A DNA stretch of 64,000 bases from Tranzscheliella williamsii. Lineage: Eukaryota > Basidiomycota > Ustilaginomycetes > Ustilaginales > Ustilaginaceae. The notes under the pieces are model-generated. The model had not been told where the DNA came from and ran no database searches. It saw only the letters and a list, made by a program, of their open reading frames with translations. Positions 20,452 through 29,056 of the stretch are shown here, piece after piece. Within the stretch, counting starts at the first letter, position 1. Each line of letters opens with the position of its first letter. The stretch lies in the NCBI GenBank assembly GCA_023212725.1, contig JALBYF010000012.1, forward strand, positions 186,001 through 250,000. Direction: 5' to 3'. The position numbers and the translations under genes are program-made.

Positions 20452-22278
20452 CTAATCCATGATGAAGAAGCTGCCCGAAGGACATGTTTTTGCGTGGCGT
20501 TGCCGTGCGGGTGTGTCGGGGGTGCTGGCCTGCATGAAGCGTCTGCGGGGTGCTAGCGATGCCTTTGCGAAGACGCAGGAGGGGCAGGTGCAGTCGGCGG
20601 AGCGCGCGGTTGCGGGGCGGCCCGTGACGCTGGTGGGAGCGGAGCAGGTCTGGGGCTTGGGTTTGGTGCTGAGGAAGGTTCTGCGGAACGCTGCTCTGGA
20701 CGCGGGCGGGGTCTGGTCCGGCGGTGTCGGCAGTGTCGGCAGTGGTTTGTCTGGGCGTGCCGGGCCGGGCTCTGCGGCGTGCGCCAGGTCGGCGTCCCAG
20801 CCAAAGTCGAGGAAGCCGCGCCCGCCCCGCGCCCGCCCCGGACTCTGCTCGATCGCCACCGGCGTAACCTCGTCCCCCAGCAGCTGCTTGAGCTTGTTCA
20901 GCCGCCGCACCTCACCCACGATCTGCGTGCTCGTCGCCGACACCGCCCCCGTCCGCGCCCGCACCTCGCGACCGCCCCCGACCCCATCCCCCTGTGCCTG
21001 ACCCGGTGCGCTCACGCCCGGTGGTGTATCCACAGCAGAGCCAGTCACCGATGTCCCACCTCGACCGACCCAGTTCATTATGCCAGCGGATGGACTTTGT
21101 GTATATTGCCGTCTCTCGGGAGATTTGTCATTGACGGCTTCGCTCAAGTTTGGCACTTTGCAGACAGGCGGATCGGTGTTGTGTCGATATGCTCCCGGCC
21201 TTTGTTGTCTAGCGAATTCTGCCGCTGCAGCTGCACTCGAGCACGGCTCTGAAGCTTTCGTTGGGGCGGTCTTGGCACGTTCTGGTCTAGAACGCTCACT
21301 CTCTTGGCCTGAGCCGAACCGAAGCGGCCGAGCGGCAGCGCAAGCCGGCTGAGACTCTTCTGTCGATGTCCCATCGTCGCTTGAGCAAGTGGTGTTTTGG
21401 AGGCTAGAGGCCTCACGAGGGAAGCTCGCATCCTCCTCCGGCTCGCTCCTGAGAGAAGTGTCACTGCCGTCGCTGACCGCCACGGGTATCTGCTGTTCCG
21501 CTTCATGGGCGTGTTGGCTGTCCTTGGCCGATCCTTGGGCGTCTGCGCGGTGGAGGAGCTCGACGCTTTCCCTGGCGGGGCTGTACGGGAAGGGGGCTGG
21601 GTCTAGCAGTGTGAGGGATGCGTGGGTTCCTGTGGCCGGTTGGCGGGCCCAGGCGGAGGGCGGGAGCCAGGAGAGGCCGCGGGCCATGACGGCCGAGAGG
21701 GGTGTTAACGGCGCGCGGAGGCGCTCGGCATCCGGATGCGGCCGCGCTAAGAGGACGCCGGGGGACGCTGGCGAGCGCGGGAAGCAGCGGCCGTGGTAGG
21801 TGCCAAGCAGGTCAGGCGACGAGGGCAGGGCGCGCTCGATGTCGGCGGCGTGCGCGGTGAGGGCGAGGTCGAGCGGAAGCGGCGTCGCCCTGGCCCCGCC
21901 CGCACGCTTGACCGGCGCTCGCACCTGCAGATCCGCCAGACACTCATCAATCCTCTTCATGATCCAGTCACTCCCGCCGCCATTCTCGGCCGGCGTGGCT
22001 ACATCGACTCCTCCGCCCGGCACCGCACCCTTGGTTCCCGTCGCCGTCGACGTGGGCATCCCCGTGCTCGGCGTCGTGCCTTCGGTATCCGCAAAACTCG
22101 CAACAGACCACAGCGTCGACGCTGAGAAACAGCCATCGCCAGGAGTCGCCTCGCGCGATGCCTGCCAAGAGGCGCTCGCCGTCGCCGTCTCCTCCGACCC
22201 GACCGACCGACTCCGACGCCCCCGCCTGTGGCGATTCGTGTCGATGAACAGCTGCATGACCCTATTCCCCGTCACCAT
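20452..22278 (-). CDS. Unrecognised Ser/Ala/Pro-rich protein (608 aa)
   Basis: A single open frame of 608 residues begins with an ATG at 22276-22278 (MVTGNRVMQLFIDTNRHRRG) and ends 84 bases after the convergent NAA30 gene. I recognise no domain. Most of it is low-complexity Ser, Ala, Pro, Thr and Gly. More structured islands are a start with clustered Arg, an amphipathic stretch near 105 (DWIMKRIDECLADLQVR), a likely helix near 450 (IVGEVRRLNKLKQLLGDEVT) and a Cys-containing segment near 565 (ADCTCPSCVFAKAS). There is no signal peptide or membrane segment. It may be a fungus-specific regulatory or scaffold protein; no function is claimed. No long plus-strand alternative looks better. Confidence 0.6.
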   Translation of the reverse strand: MVTGNRVMQLFIDTNRHRRGRRSRSVGSEETATASASWQASREATPGDGCFSASTLWSVASFADTEGTTPSTGMPTSTATGTKGAVPGGGVDVATPAENGGGSDWIMKRIDECLADLQVRAPVKRAGGARATPLPLDLALTAHAADIERALPSSPDLLGTYHGRCFPRSPASPGVLLARPHPDAERLRAPLTPLSAVMARGLSWLPPSAWARQPATGTHASLTLLDPAPFPYSPARESVELLHRADAQGSAKDSQHAHEAEQQIPVAVSDGSDTSLRSEPEEDASFPREASSLQNTTCSSDDGTSTEESQPACAAARPLRFGSGQESERSRPERAKTAPTKASEPCSSAAAAAEFARQQRPGAYRHNTDPPVCKVPNLSEAVNDKSPERRQYTQSPSAGIMNWVGRGGTSVTGSAVDTPPGVSAPGQAQGDGVGGGREVRARTGAVSATSTQIVGEVRRLNKLKQLLGDEVTPVAIEQSPGRARGGRGFLDFGWDADLAHAAEPGPARPDKPLPTLPTPPDQTPPASRAAFRRTFLSTKPKPQTCSAPTSVTGRPATARSADCTCPSCVFAKASLAPRRRFMQASTPDTPARQRHAKTCPSGSFFIMD

Positions 22279-23010
22279 CGTTCTGGCAGTGGTTCAAGCA
22301 CCAAGATACCGCGTACAAGTGCAAAGCCGCGGAGAGACAAGAACAAGGAGAAGGAAAAGAAGAAGGGGAGAGAGAGTGGTCGTGGTCTGTGGGGACGCAA
22401 GGCGTCTTTTGGTACTGGCACAGCACAGTAGGGTCCATCAAAAATAGCTCACGCAAAGGCGTGATGGCGCCAGGCACAGGCAGGCTAACAGACAGCACGA
22501 GCATTCCATGAGCGACATGGCGACGCTCAGACCGCCACAGTTCATTCAGTCGGAAGCTGCGGGCAGTGTGGGAGCCCGGCGGCAGCGCCTCGGTCGGTCA
22601 AAATCGGTTGTCGTTTATACAGGTGTGAAGCAGGCAATAAGCCACCAATTTGCGTCGAAACGCAGTCAGACACATGCAGCTCAGCGCACATCTTCCGTCG
22701 CTTACAACCACCCCATCTCATTATCCTTAGGTTGGTGGGGACGCACAGGGGTTGCAGACTGTCGCGACAATGGGAGCGGGTACTATCCCATCCATGCATC
22801 ACCTCTTTTACGCTGCTGGAAAAGCACTGCATCTGTACACCAAATTAACTGGGTGTACTTTCGTGGGTGGGCAACAGTGGTGTCAGCAGACAACCGTTTG
22901 AATACAACGTAGGACTCTGCCTGTAGGTTTGTAGCTGCAACGCAAGGTCAGAATCTAGGCGCCACATCCACACGACTTGTGGACTTCATATCGTATTACT
23001 GCGGTGAATG
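22279..23010. other. Intergenic region between the 608-aa gene and the aminotransferase gene
   Basis: These 732 bases contain the promoter of the minus-strand 608-residue gene and the 3' end of the minus-strand aminotransferase gene. A purine-rich stretch lies at about 22340-22380 (repeated aag/gaga). Open frames here are short or domain-free. Confidence 0.45.
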
Positions 23011-24732
23011 TCACGGCGGCATGGTGCCTGCCAAGTCGGGCCCCGGGGAGGCGATGGCTTCGGGGAATTGGAATGGTTCGCCGTGATCAGGAGGAGTGTA
23101 TGGCGCATTGGCGGCCCTGGCATTGACGCCGTAGCCTCCGCCTTTCTTGTGCCAGAGTTCGCTGAGGATAGCAAGTCGCTCGGGCAGTTGGGCCAGCCTT
23201 TCGGTGGACACGTTGGCGATCGATATGCGCAGACGCGAGCCGGCGGCGTCGGGATGCGAGTGAAAGCCATCGACGAAAAAGGCGCCTGGCAGCACCACCA
23301 CACCGACCAGTTCTGCCAAGGCCTGCGCTACTTTGGCCGAGTTATACCAGTCGAAGGGGTGCTTGAGAAAGGCGTAGTACGCGCCCGTGCACTCGACCTT
23401 CCAGCCCCACTCCAAGGGCGACTTTCCTGGCTCGCCGGGCACGTCCAAGTAGGCGCTGCCATCGTCACTAAGGCGCGATGGCACCTTGCGCGACAATCCT
23501 TCGATAAACGACTTCCGGCGAACCCGCAGCTCATTGGCAACTTGGTTCCGCCACTCCACTTGCGACGGCTCTTCCATAGCCCACGCCACAGCACGCTGGG
23601 TGTCCGTCCGAGGAGGCGCCACCTGGAAATTGTCCAGCGCTTTAGCCATCGGTCCGTACTCGATTGCCTCAGGGTCATCTGGATCTTCGCCGAGTTGCTG
23701 CATGAGGGAGGGATGACCCACAAAGCCGCCAAGACGATGACCCGGGATGGCATAGCTCTTGGAGAAGCTAAACAGCTGGATGATCGTCGATCTCCAAGCC
23801 CAGTCGGAATGGTATTCAGTGGGTTCGACCCCTTCCGGGGCATCCTCAAACAGGTTATGGGGGCGTGCAAAGTCGAAGCGCAACGGTGACACCGAAGCAC
23901 CGATCGCCGAGACGTCGCCTCTCGAAGCCTCATGATCACTTTCGATATCTTTTCCCGTCAGAACAAAGTCACGATAGGTCTCGTCTAGAATGAGAGCGAC
24001 TCGATATTGGCGGCAAAGCAGGGCAACGTCTCTGATCAGCTCGGGTGTGTAGATGGCACCGGTCGGGTTGTTCGGAGTGACGAGAACTACGCCTTTGATG
24101 ATCTTGTCTTCGTTGAACCTATCAGCAGCCAGGAGCGCTTGGATTCTCTTGACGTCCGGAAGGAAGTCAGGGGGATGAACCTCTATCAATGCCACTTGTA
24201 TGCCGAGGGCGGTAAGGGTCATTTGATGGTTGAAGTACCACGGGTGCATCATGATCAGGGCATCGCCGGGCGCAGCTATCGAGTTCGCCACGGCAGCGAA
24301 CGCGAGGTTACAGCCCGCCGTAATACCGACGTCATCTTCGGTCACCTCGTTCACGGTTCCCAGGTTCGGCGTACGATACGTGTTATTGATATTGCGTGCG
24401 ACGGCTTGACGCAGCTTGAGGTCACCGAAGACGGGGCCATAGCCATGCGAGTGTCCAACCAGCGGAGGTGAATATTCCGGCCTGCCTTCCAGCTCTATAC
24501 GTTGTAAGAGGGCTTGAGTTGGAGGATGACCTGGCACGCCTTGGGCGAGATTGAGCAGGGGAAAGGACTCGCGGACATGGGGCTCGTAGAACGGCGACTT
24601 GGGGGTCGGATACGATTGCGCCCACTTGGCGCCAATCTGCACCGGAGGATCTGCCGTCTTCTCAACAAGATGCGGATTGTAGTCGTACATGGGAGCCAAA
24701 GTCCTGGTGTCGGAGGAAGTCATGTTCCCCAT
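23011..24732 (-). CDS. PLP-dependent class I/II aminotransferase
   Basis: I start at the ATG at 24730-24732 (MGNMTSSDTRTLAPMYDYNP), giving 573 residues; the open frame further upstream begins with TTG. The fold-type I core is clear: LLNLAQGVPGHPPTQALLQ near the start, HGYGPVFGDLKLRQAVA, TAGCNLAFAAVANSIAAPGD, VLVTPNNPTGAIY (about 217-229), LILDETYRDFVL, the PLP-lysine motif FSFSKSYAIPGHRLGGFVG (Lys about 322) and a C-terminal Arg motif (GSRLRISIANVS). It is longer than a typical family member (about 400-450) because of inserts after DETYRDF and a C-terminal extension. The substrate cannot be read from sequence; aromatic amino acid or kynurenine-type transaminases are possible. It is divergent from the RPAP3-like gene. 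Confidence 0.9.
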   Translation of the reverse strand: MGNMTSSDTRTLAPMYDYNPHLVEKTADPPVQIGAKWAQSYPTPKSPFYEPHVRESFPLLNLAQGVPGHPPTQALLQRIELEGRPEYSPPLVGHSHGYGPVFGDLKLRQAVARNINNTYRTPNLGTVNEVTEDDVGITAGCNLAFAAVANSIAAPGDALIMMHPWYFNHQMTLTALGIQVALIEVHPPDFLPDVKRIQALLAADRFNEDKIIKGVVLVTPNNPTGAIYTPELIRDVALLCRQYRVALILDETYRDFVLTGKDIESDHEASRGDVSAIGASVSPLRFDFARPHNLFEDAPEGVEPTEYHSDWAWRSTIIQLFSFSKSYAIPGHRLGGFVGHPSLMQQLGEDPDDPEAIEYGPMAKALDNFQVAPPRTDTQRAVAWAMEEPSQVEWRNQVANELRVRRKSFIEGLSRKVPSRLSDDGSAYLDVPGEPGKSPLEWGWKVECTGAYYAFLKHPFDWYNSAKVAQALAELVGVVVLPGAFFVDGFHSHPDAAGSRLRISIANVSTERLAQLPERLAILSELWHKKGGGYGVNARAANAPYTPPDHGEPFQFPEAIASPGPDLAGTMPP

Positions 24733-25117
24733 GATTTCCGCAAGCAACGGCTGGCGAGTATCCCGATTTTGCTTCAATGACCTCTACGTTGTGCCCTCAA
24801 GGGTTCTGTACAAGTTGAAGGCTGAAGACTTGTCTACGATACTGTTCGCACTGCCATCTACGTGCTGTTGATGGTGGTGATGGGAGACACGGAGGCATGG
24901 CAGTCCTAGCCAAGCCATGCGGTTCCAACGTAAGATCGCTGGATTCGTGATTCTCCCACCGAGACGGCAACTTGGACGGTTAATTGGACAGACTGGCCGA
25001 GTAATTTTGGAAGACGGCAAACGCTCCGCTTCTTCCCAACCTTCCACGCATTGCTTGCTGCTCGGCTTCACGGCTGCCTCATCGAGCTAGCGTCCTCCTC
25101 ACATACACACCGGCAGT
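24733..25117. promoter_or_regulatory. Divergent promoter region (aminotransferase / RPAP3-like)
   Basis: A 385-base gap between two divergent starts, presumably shared promoter and 5' UTR sequence. I see no repeat or named motif. Confidence 0.5.
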
Positions 25118-26320
25118 ATGGCGGCGGCGGACGACAGGGCTAGAGCCCAGAGTGAGAAACAGCTGGGCAACCAGGCATTCTCGCGAAAGGAGTGGGACCT
25201 GGCCATCGGGCACTACTCTGCCGCCCATGATTTGGATCCTACCGAGCCCACGATCCCGCTCAACAGGGCCATGGCGTATCTCAAAACCGGCAATTATTCC
25301 GATGCTGAACGAGACTGCATGGTAGTTCTTTCCTTATCGCCGGACAATGTGAAAGCACTGTACCGTCGAGCTATGGCCAGACTGGCAAGGCATAGCTACG
25401 ACGAGGCCAAGCGAGATCTGGAAGCGCTACTCACGATTGACCCAGCAAATAAAGAGGCGAGATCCGAGCTGGCCAAAGTGGAATCTAGCATTGCCACAAG
25501 CGGTAAGCAAAAGCAGGAGCCTCTCGACCTGACGGGACTCGGCGGCAAGAGCGAGCAACGGAGCACGGCGGGCGTGTCGGCGGCGAGCTCTGTGGAAGCG
25601 GCGAGGAAGTTTCTGGAGCAAGTGGGCATGTCAGAAACCTCTTCTGCGCAGGATGCGCAGGGCGGAGAGAGCACAACAGACCTGGCCAAGCCAATACCGG
25701 CCAAGCTGCCGGGCGAGACTGGCGGATTCCTCCGTGAAGTGGCCACGACGAAAAAGCCAAGGCAGCCGTCCGTTTACCCGCCACTCTCAGAGACAAGCCA
25801 AAAGCAATCCACCGAGTCAGACAGGCCTGCCGTTGGTCTTGGTACAAAGACAGCCTCTCCCACGGCAGCGAAGAAGACAGCGACAGCGCTTGGTTTCGGC
25901 TCGACGAGAGTGCCGCCGGTGCGCCATAACCGATCGCCGTCACACGACGCGAGCCGGCCGCTGACGCAGGGCAAGATGACGGCCATTGACTTCCAGCGCC
26001 AGTGGAAAGAGCGCGCGCGCCGCATCGATCTGCTCAGGTCTATCGACCCAGCCTCGATACCGGGGATGATGGACTCGCTGCTCGAGCCTGACTTGGCCGC
26101 CGAGATCGTGCAAACCCTAGCCGCGAGCCATCAGGCCGCCACAGCCGGGTCGCAACACGAGCTGGCGGCACTTGCCAGAGACATCCTGGCGGCGCTACCC
26201 AAGTGCAAGCGCTTCCGCATGACCGTGGCGATGCTGGATGCCAGCGAGAAGACGGCGGCCGTCTACCTGCTCGACGCCGTCGGTGACCCAGAGCTCCAAA
26301 ATGTATGGCAGATCTCGTGA
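25118..26320 (+). CDS. RPAP3-like TPR protein (HSP90/R2TP co-chaperone)
   Basis: A single-exon gene of 400 residues starting at the ATG at 25118. Residues ~10-115 are three TPR units (EKQLGNQAFSRKEWDLAIGH, NRAMAYLKTGNYSDAERDC, KALYRRAMARLARHSYDEA), a single TPR block as in R2TP adaptors. A disordered Ser/Ala/Lys-rich linker follows (about 125-285). Residues ~290-400 match the RPAP3 C-terminal domain: DFQRQWKERARRIDLLRSID, then LLEPDLAAEIVQTLAAS and ALPKCKRFRMTVAML. By family it links HSP90 to the R2TP complex, which assembles RNA polymerase II, snoRNPs and PIKK kinases. Yeast TAH1 has only the TPR part, so the full RPAP3-like layout here is closer to the animal form. Confidence 0.88.
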   Translation: MAAADDRARAQSEKQLGNQAFSRKEWDLAIGHYSAAHDLDPTEPTIPLNRAMAYLKTGNYSDAERDCMVVLSLSPDNVKALYRRAMARLARHSYDEAKRDLEALLTIDPANKEARSELAKVESSIATSGKQKQEPLDLTGLGGKSEQRSTAGVSAASSVEAARKFLEQVGMSETSSAQDAQGGESTTDLAKPIPAKLPGETGGFLREVATTKKPRQPSVYPPLSETSQKQSTESDRPAVGLGTKTASPTAAKKTATALGFGSTRVPPVRHNRSPSHDASRPLTQGKMTAIDFQRQWKERARRIDLLRSIDPASIPGMMDSLLEPDLAAEIVQTLAASHQAATAGSQHELAALARDILAALPKCKRFRMTVAMLDASEKTAAVYLLDAVGDPELQNVWQIS

Positions 26321-27083
26321 ATGCCCGAGAATAGTACCACACAGACCCTGGGTTCGCTGATGTGTGTCTGGATGGCTGCCGCGGGTGTCCGGAGCAGGTC
26401 CAACATCTAACAAACACCCCCTCTATGGGCAGAACCGAACGTGACGAGGCTTTCCCACCGCAGCCGGGCCATGGCGGCGTGCAAACGCGGTTGATATGCC
26501 TGCTTTATCCAGCCGCCGTGGGTTGAAATTTCACATTGGCCAGCGAAGCTACCTGCCTATGCTCGGCCGCCTTGCACGTGGGGCTGGGTCTAGTGCGACA
26601 CGGTGCTGGCTACGTCCGGGCTGCAACAATGCCGGCTACGTCTGGGCTGCAACAATGCCGCTGGGGTGCGCCGCTGGGGTGCCTTAGCGCGAGAGGGGCG
26701 TGTGCGTTCGCGTCAAAAGCGCGCCATCCAAGCTGCGCGAGGCAGGCCCGCTAGCCCCTAAACATCAGCCAGTGCATCTCGGACTACGCTCAGCAGCCGG
26801 TGCAACGTTCTCCGCTAATTTGACTGCTCCTCGCCCCCGCCACCCCCACCACCATACCCCACCGTCCCACCAGAACCATCAGCCTGCCCCGCTCTCCTCA
26901 TTGCTCCCCGTAACGACGGTAACGACCTCGTAACGATCAATTAACGAAACCACTTATTTGCGGCAATTTTGGCTAGAATTCCAACGCTGCGCAGCGCGTG
27001 AAGCGTCTCCGTCCCAGCCGTTCCAGCATCAGCAGACAAGTGCCCCGACCTTTCGAGACGCAAGGCAGCGCGTGTTACTCAAG
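26321..27083. other. Intergenic region with a short tandem repeat
   Basis: These 763 bases separate two plus-strand genes and carry a 26-bp tandem duplication at 26608-26659. The last ~125 bases form an open frame without an ATG and are probably 5' UTR of the next gene. The stretch around 26830-26900 is C-rich. Confidence 0.5.
26608..26659. repeat. 26-bp tandem duplication
   Basis: Two adjacent 26-base copies, 26608-26633 and 26634-26659, both start ggctacgt and end gcaacaatgcc. They differ at one base (c against t at the ninth position). A weaker gctggggtgc duplication follows immediately. Confidence 0.9.
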
Positions 27084-27587
27084 ATGGGCAGTGTATTTTC
27101 GTGCCTGGCGTCTACGTTCCTGTACGCGGGAGAGCTGCTGGAAAATGTGTTCCTGGCGGTCGGCGAGATCGGAGCGGTGCTGGTCAGGGCGCTGTTCGGG
27201 ATCTTTGTAAGCCTATGCGACTTGCTGGCGGCGATCAGCTGTTGCTGCCGCGTTCCTTGGTCAGAGAGGCCGGACCGAAGCTACTACGACTACCGCACGA
27301 GCGCGATCACGACCAACCTCACCTCGGTCGGCAGCAAGCAGGTCCTCGGCAGTGTCTTCACCAAGGAAGGACGCGCCCAGCGCAAGCAACTCGAGCAGGC
27401 CAAGAAGAAGGCCTTCACCCTGAAAGCAGAAAGCAATGCAGCCGCCCACCAGCAGCAGAAAGAGGAGGCAGACAAGAACAAAGCACAGCTAGGCGAGCAA
27501 AAGGCCATGGCCAAGCAGGCTAAGCAGGCAGCCGACAGCAAGGCCAAGGAAGAGAAGGCAACCGCCGCCAAGACGGCCAGCGTCTGA
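27084..27587 (+). CDS. Small protein with predicted N-myristoylation and palmitoylation signal
   Basis: I start at the ATG at 27084, giving 167 residues; the frame upstream begins with TTG and lacks ATG. The N-terminus MGSVFSCLASTFLYAGELL fits the N-myristoylation consensus (Gly2, Ser6) and has Cys7 as a possible palmitoylation site. Residues ~8-58 are hydrophobic (ENVFLAVGEIGAVLVRALFG, IFVSLCDLLAAISCCCRVP) and end in a Cys cluster. The second half is a charged Lys/Ala/Gln-rich helix, likely a coiled coil (RAQRKQLEQAKKKAFTLKAE). Ascomycetes have small MG-starting proteins of similar layout; homology is my inference. It probably sits on the inner face of a membrane. Function unknown. Confidence 0.72.
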   Translation: MGSVFSCLASTFLYAGELLENVFLAVGEIGAVLVRALFGIFVSLCDLLAAISCCCRVPWSERPDRSYYDYRTSAITTNLTSVGSKQVLGSVFTKEGRAQRKQLEQAKKKAFTLKAESNAAAHQQQKEEADKNKAQLGEQKAMAKQAKQAADSKAKEEKATAAKTASV

Positions 27588-29056
27588 TCGAGCCACAGCT
27601 GTCCATCACCTTGACCATCCTAAGACGCTCAGGATCTGCAACCTAATCCTCACCCATCTTCCGCCTCGTGCCAGAATCTAATTCTTATACCCTTTTGCAC
27701 GCATGTGAGGTTTCCTGCCATTGTATGCGGATGTGCCTCTTCGCTGGCACCAGGCTAGCCATGATTAGAGCGCTTGACAAAGAAGGTGAGGACCACATTG
27801 GGACATGAGGACAAGTAGCACGGCTAAGAACGCCGGCTGCTGAGCAATCGATAGCAGATTCACAATCGTGCGTTGACGCCACCCTAGCCTTCTATACTCA
27901 CTCTCTTTCCAGATTGACTTGGTGTATTGACCAAGTCGACTTTGTGTATTGTCCAGGTCCACCTCGTAGTCCTATCTGGCTGCTTCGTATCGGTCACTTC
28001 CGAGCCGGCATTTAGGTGATTGGGTTTACATGCAGAAGTCGGCGCGTGCCAGTTCGAAACCGCTTGTAACTGGCGAGCGGATCGGCCGCAACCAACTTCG
28101 ACTTCAGATGGATAGCTGCACTGTGGAAAGACGCAAAGGGAGGATACTGTAGCACGGCCTGTTCCGAAGCACAAACGAGCAGGTCTTGCTCAGTCTCGGT
28201 CCTGAGTGCGGCAACACCGAACACAGGCGCCTCTTTCGCAGGTTTCGGCTTCGGTTCCGGCCGGCTTGCTTCCTGCTTCCTGTTTCCTGCCTGCTGCCCT
28301 TGCTGCCCTCCTTCGTCGTTTTGCTGCTGTGACTCGTCTCAACTCGCAACTTTTTCGTCACCGGATCGCGCCTAATTTGAACCACACCTAGCCTTAGCTT
28401 ACTTCCAGGTAATCGAAAAAAAATAAAGAATAAAAGTAAAAATAAAATCGAAAAGTGTGAATTACGAATATGTTGACGCTTCCATGAAGAATGGATAAGC
28501 GCTTCTCAAGAAGCCCATGGGCACGATATGGACCGGACCGAACGTGCTTGGCGTGAAATTATTGACAGTGATATGCCGGTGCCGACTGTAGCCAAAGCAG
28601 CGTTTGTTTTTTTAGTAAGTGAGTAGCCTAGTGACGAAATTTCAAAGCGCGGTGTTCACTTCTGTGTTATGACGCTCGAAGCTAGAGACCTGAAGTGCAG
28701 CTGCGACCTGCATTTGCAAAATAGCCCGCCTGCCGCATTTCCGCCTTCACCCATTGGCCCTTCCGTCCTATCGATCTCTCAGTCTCGAATCGTACTGCAA
28801 AACCCTACCTAGTCGGTCGTCGCAACAAGCAAGCTTACCCGGCTGGGTTCGTCTTCCGGCGTCGGTTCGTACCTCGTGCTTCAACGATTATTACTACTAC
28901 TTGTGTCTTCCTGTAGCGCTTTCTGAGTTGCCTGTTCTTCCTCCTGGATCTACACCACCCTTGTCCCCCCACCCATTTTCCCTTCCGCCCCCATCCTATA
29001 CGGTCCACCACTGCAGCGTATTACAGTGCATCGCGAAGGCGAGATCGTTTGGCACC
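27588..29056. other. Long intergenic region upstream of GUT2
   Basis: Nearly 1.5 kb between two plus-strand genes. It contains a 22-bp tandem pair with a hairpin (27916-27959), an A-rich block at 28411-28460 that stands out in this GC-rich window, and, from 28754, an open stretch without ATG that is presumably GUT2 5' UTR. No gene is called. Confidence 0.5.
27916..27959. repeat. 22-bp tandem pair; first copy is a perfect 8-bp hairpin
   Basis: Copy 1 is 27916-27937 and copy 2 is 27938-27959; they differ at three positions. Copy 1 is an inverted repeat with arms GACTTGGT and ACCAAGTC around a 6-base loop (gtattg). In copy 2 the arms have diverged. It lies in non-coding DNA about 330 bases after a stop codon. 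Confidence 0.85.

Noticed and set aside
28052..28060. gttcgaaac, like a tRNA B box
   Set aside because: No A box at proper spacing and no cloverleaf stems could be drawn around it.
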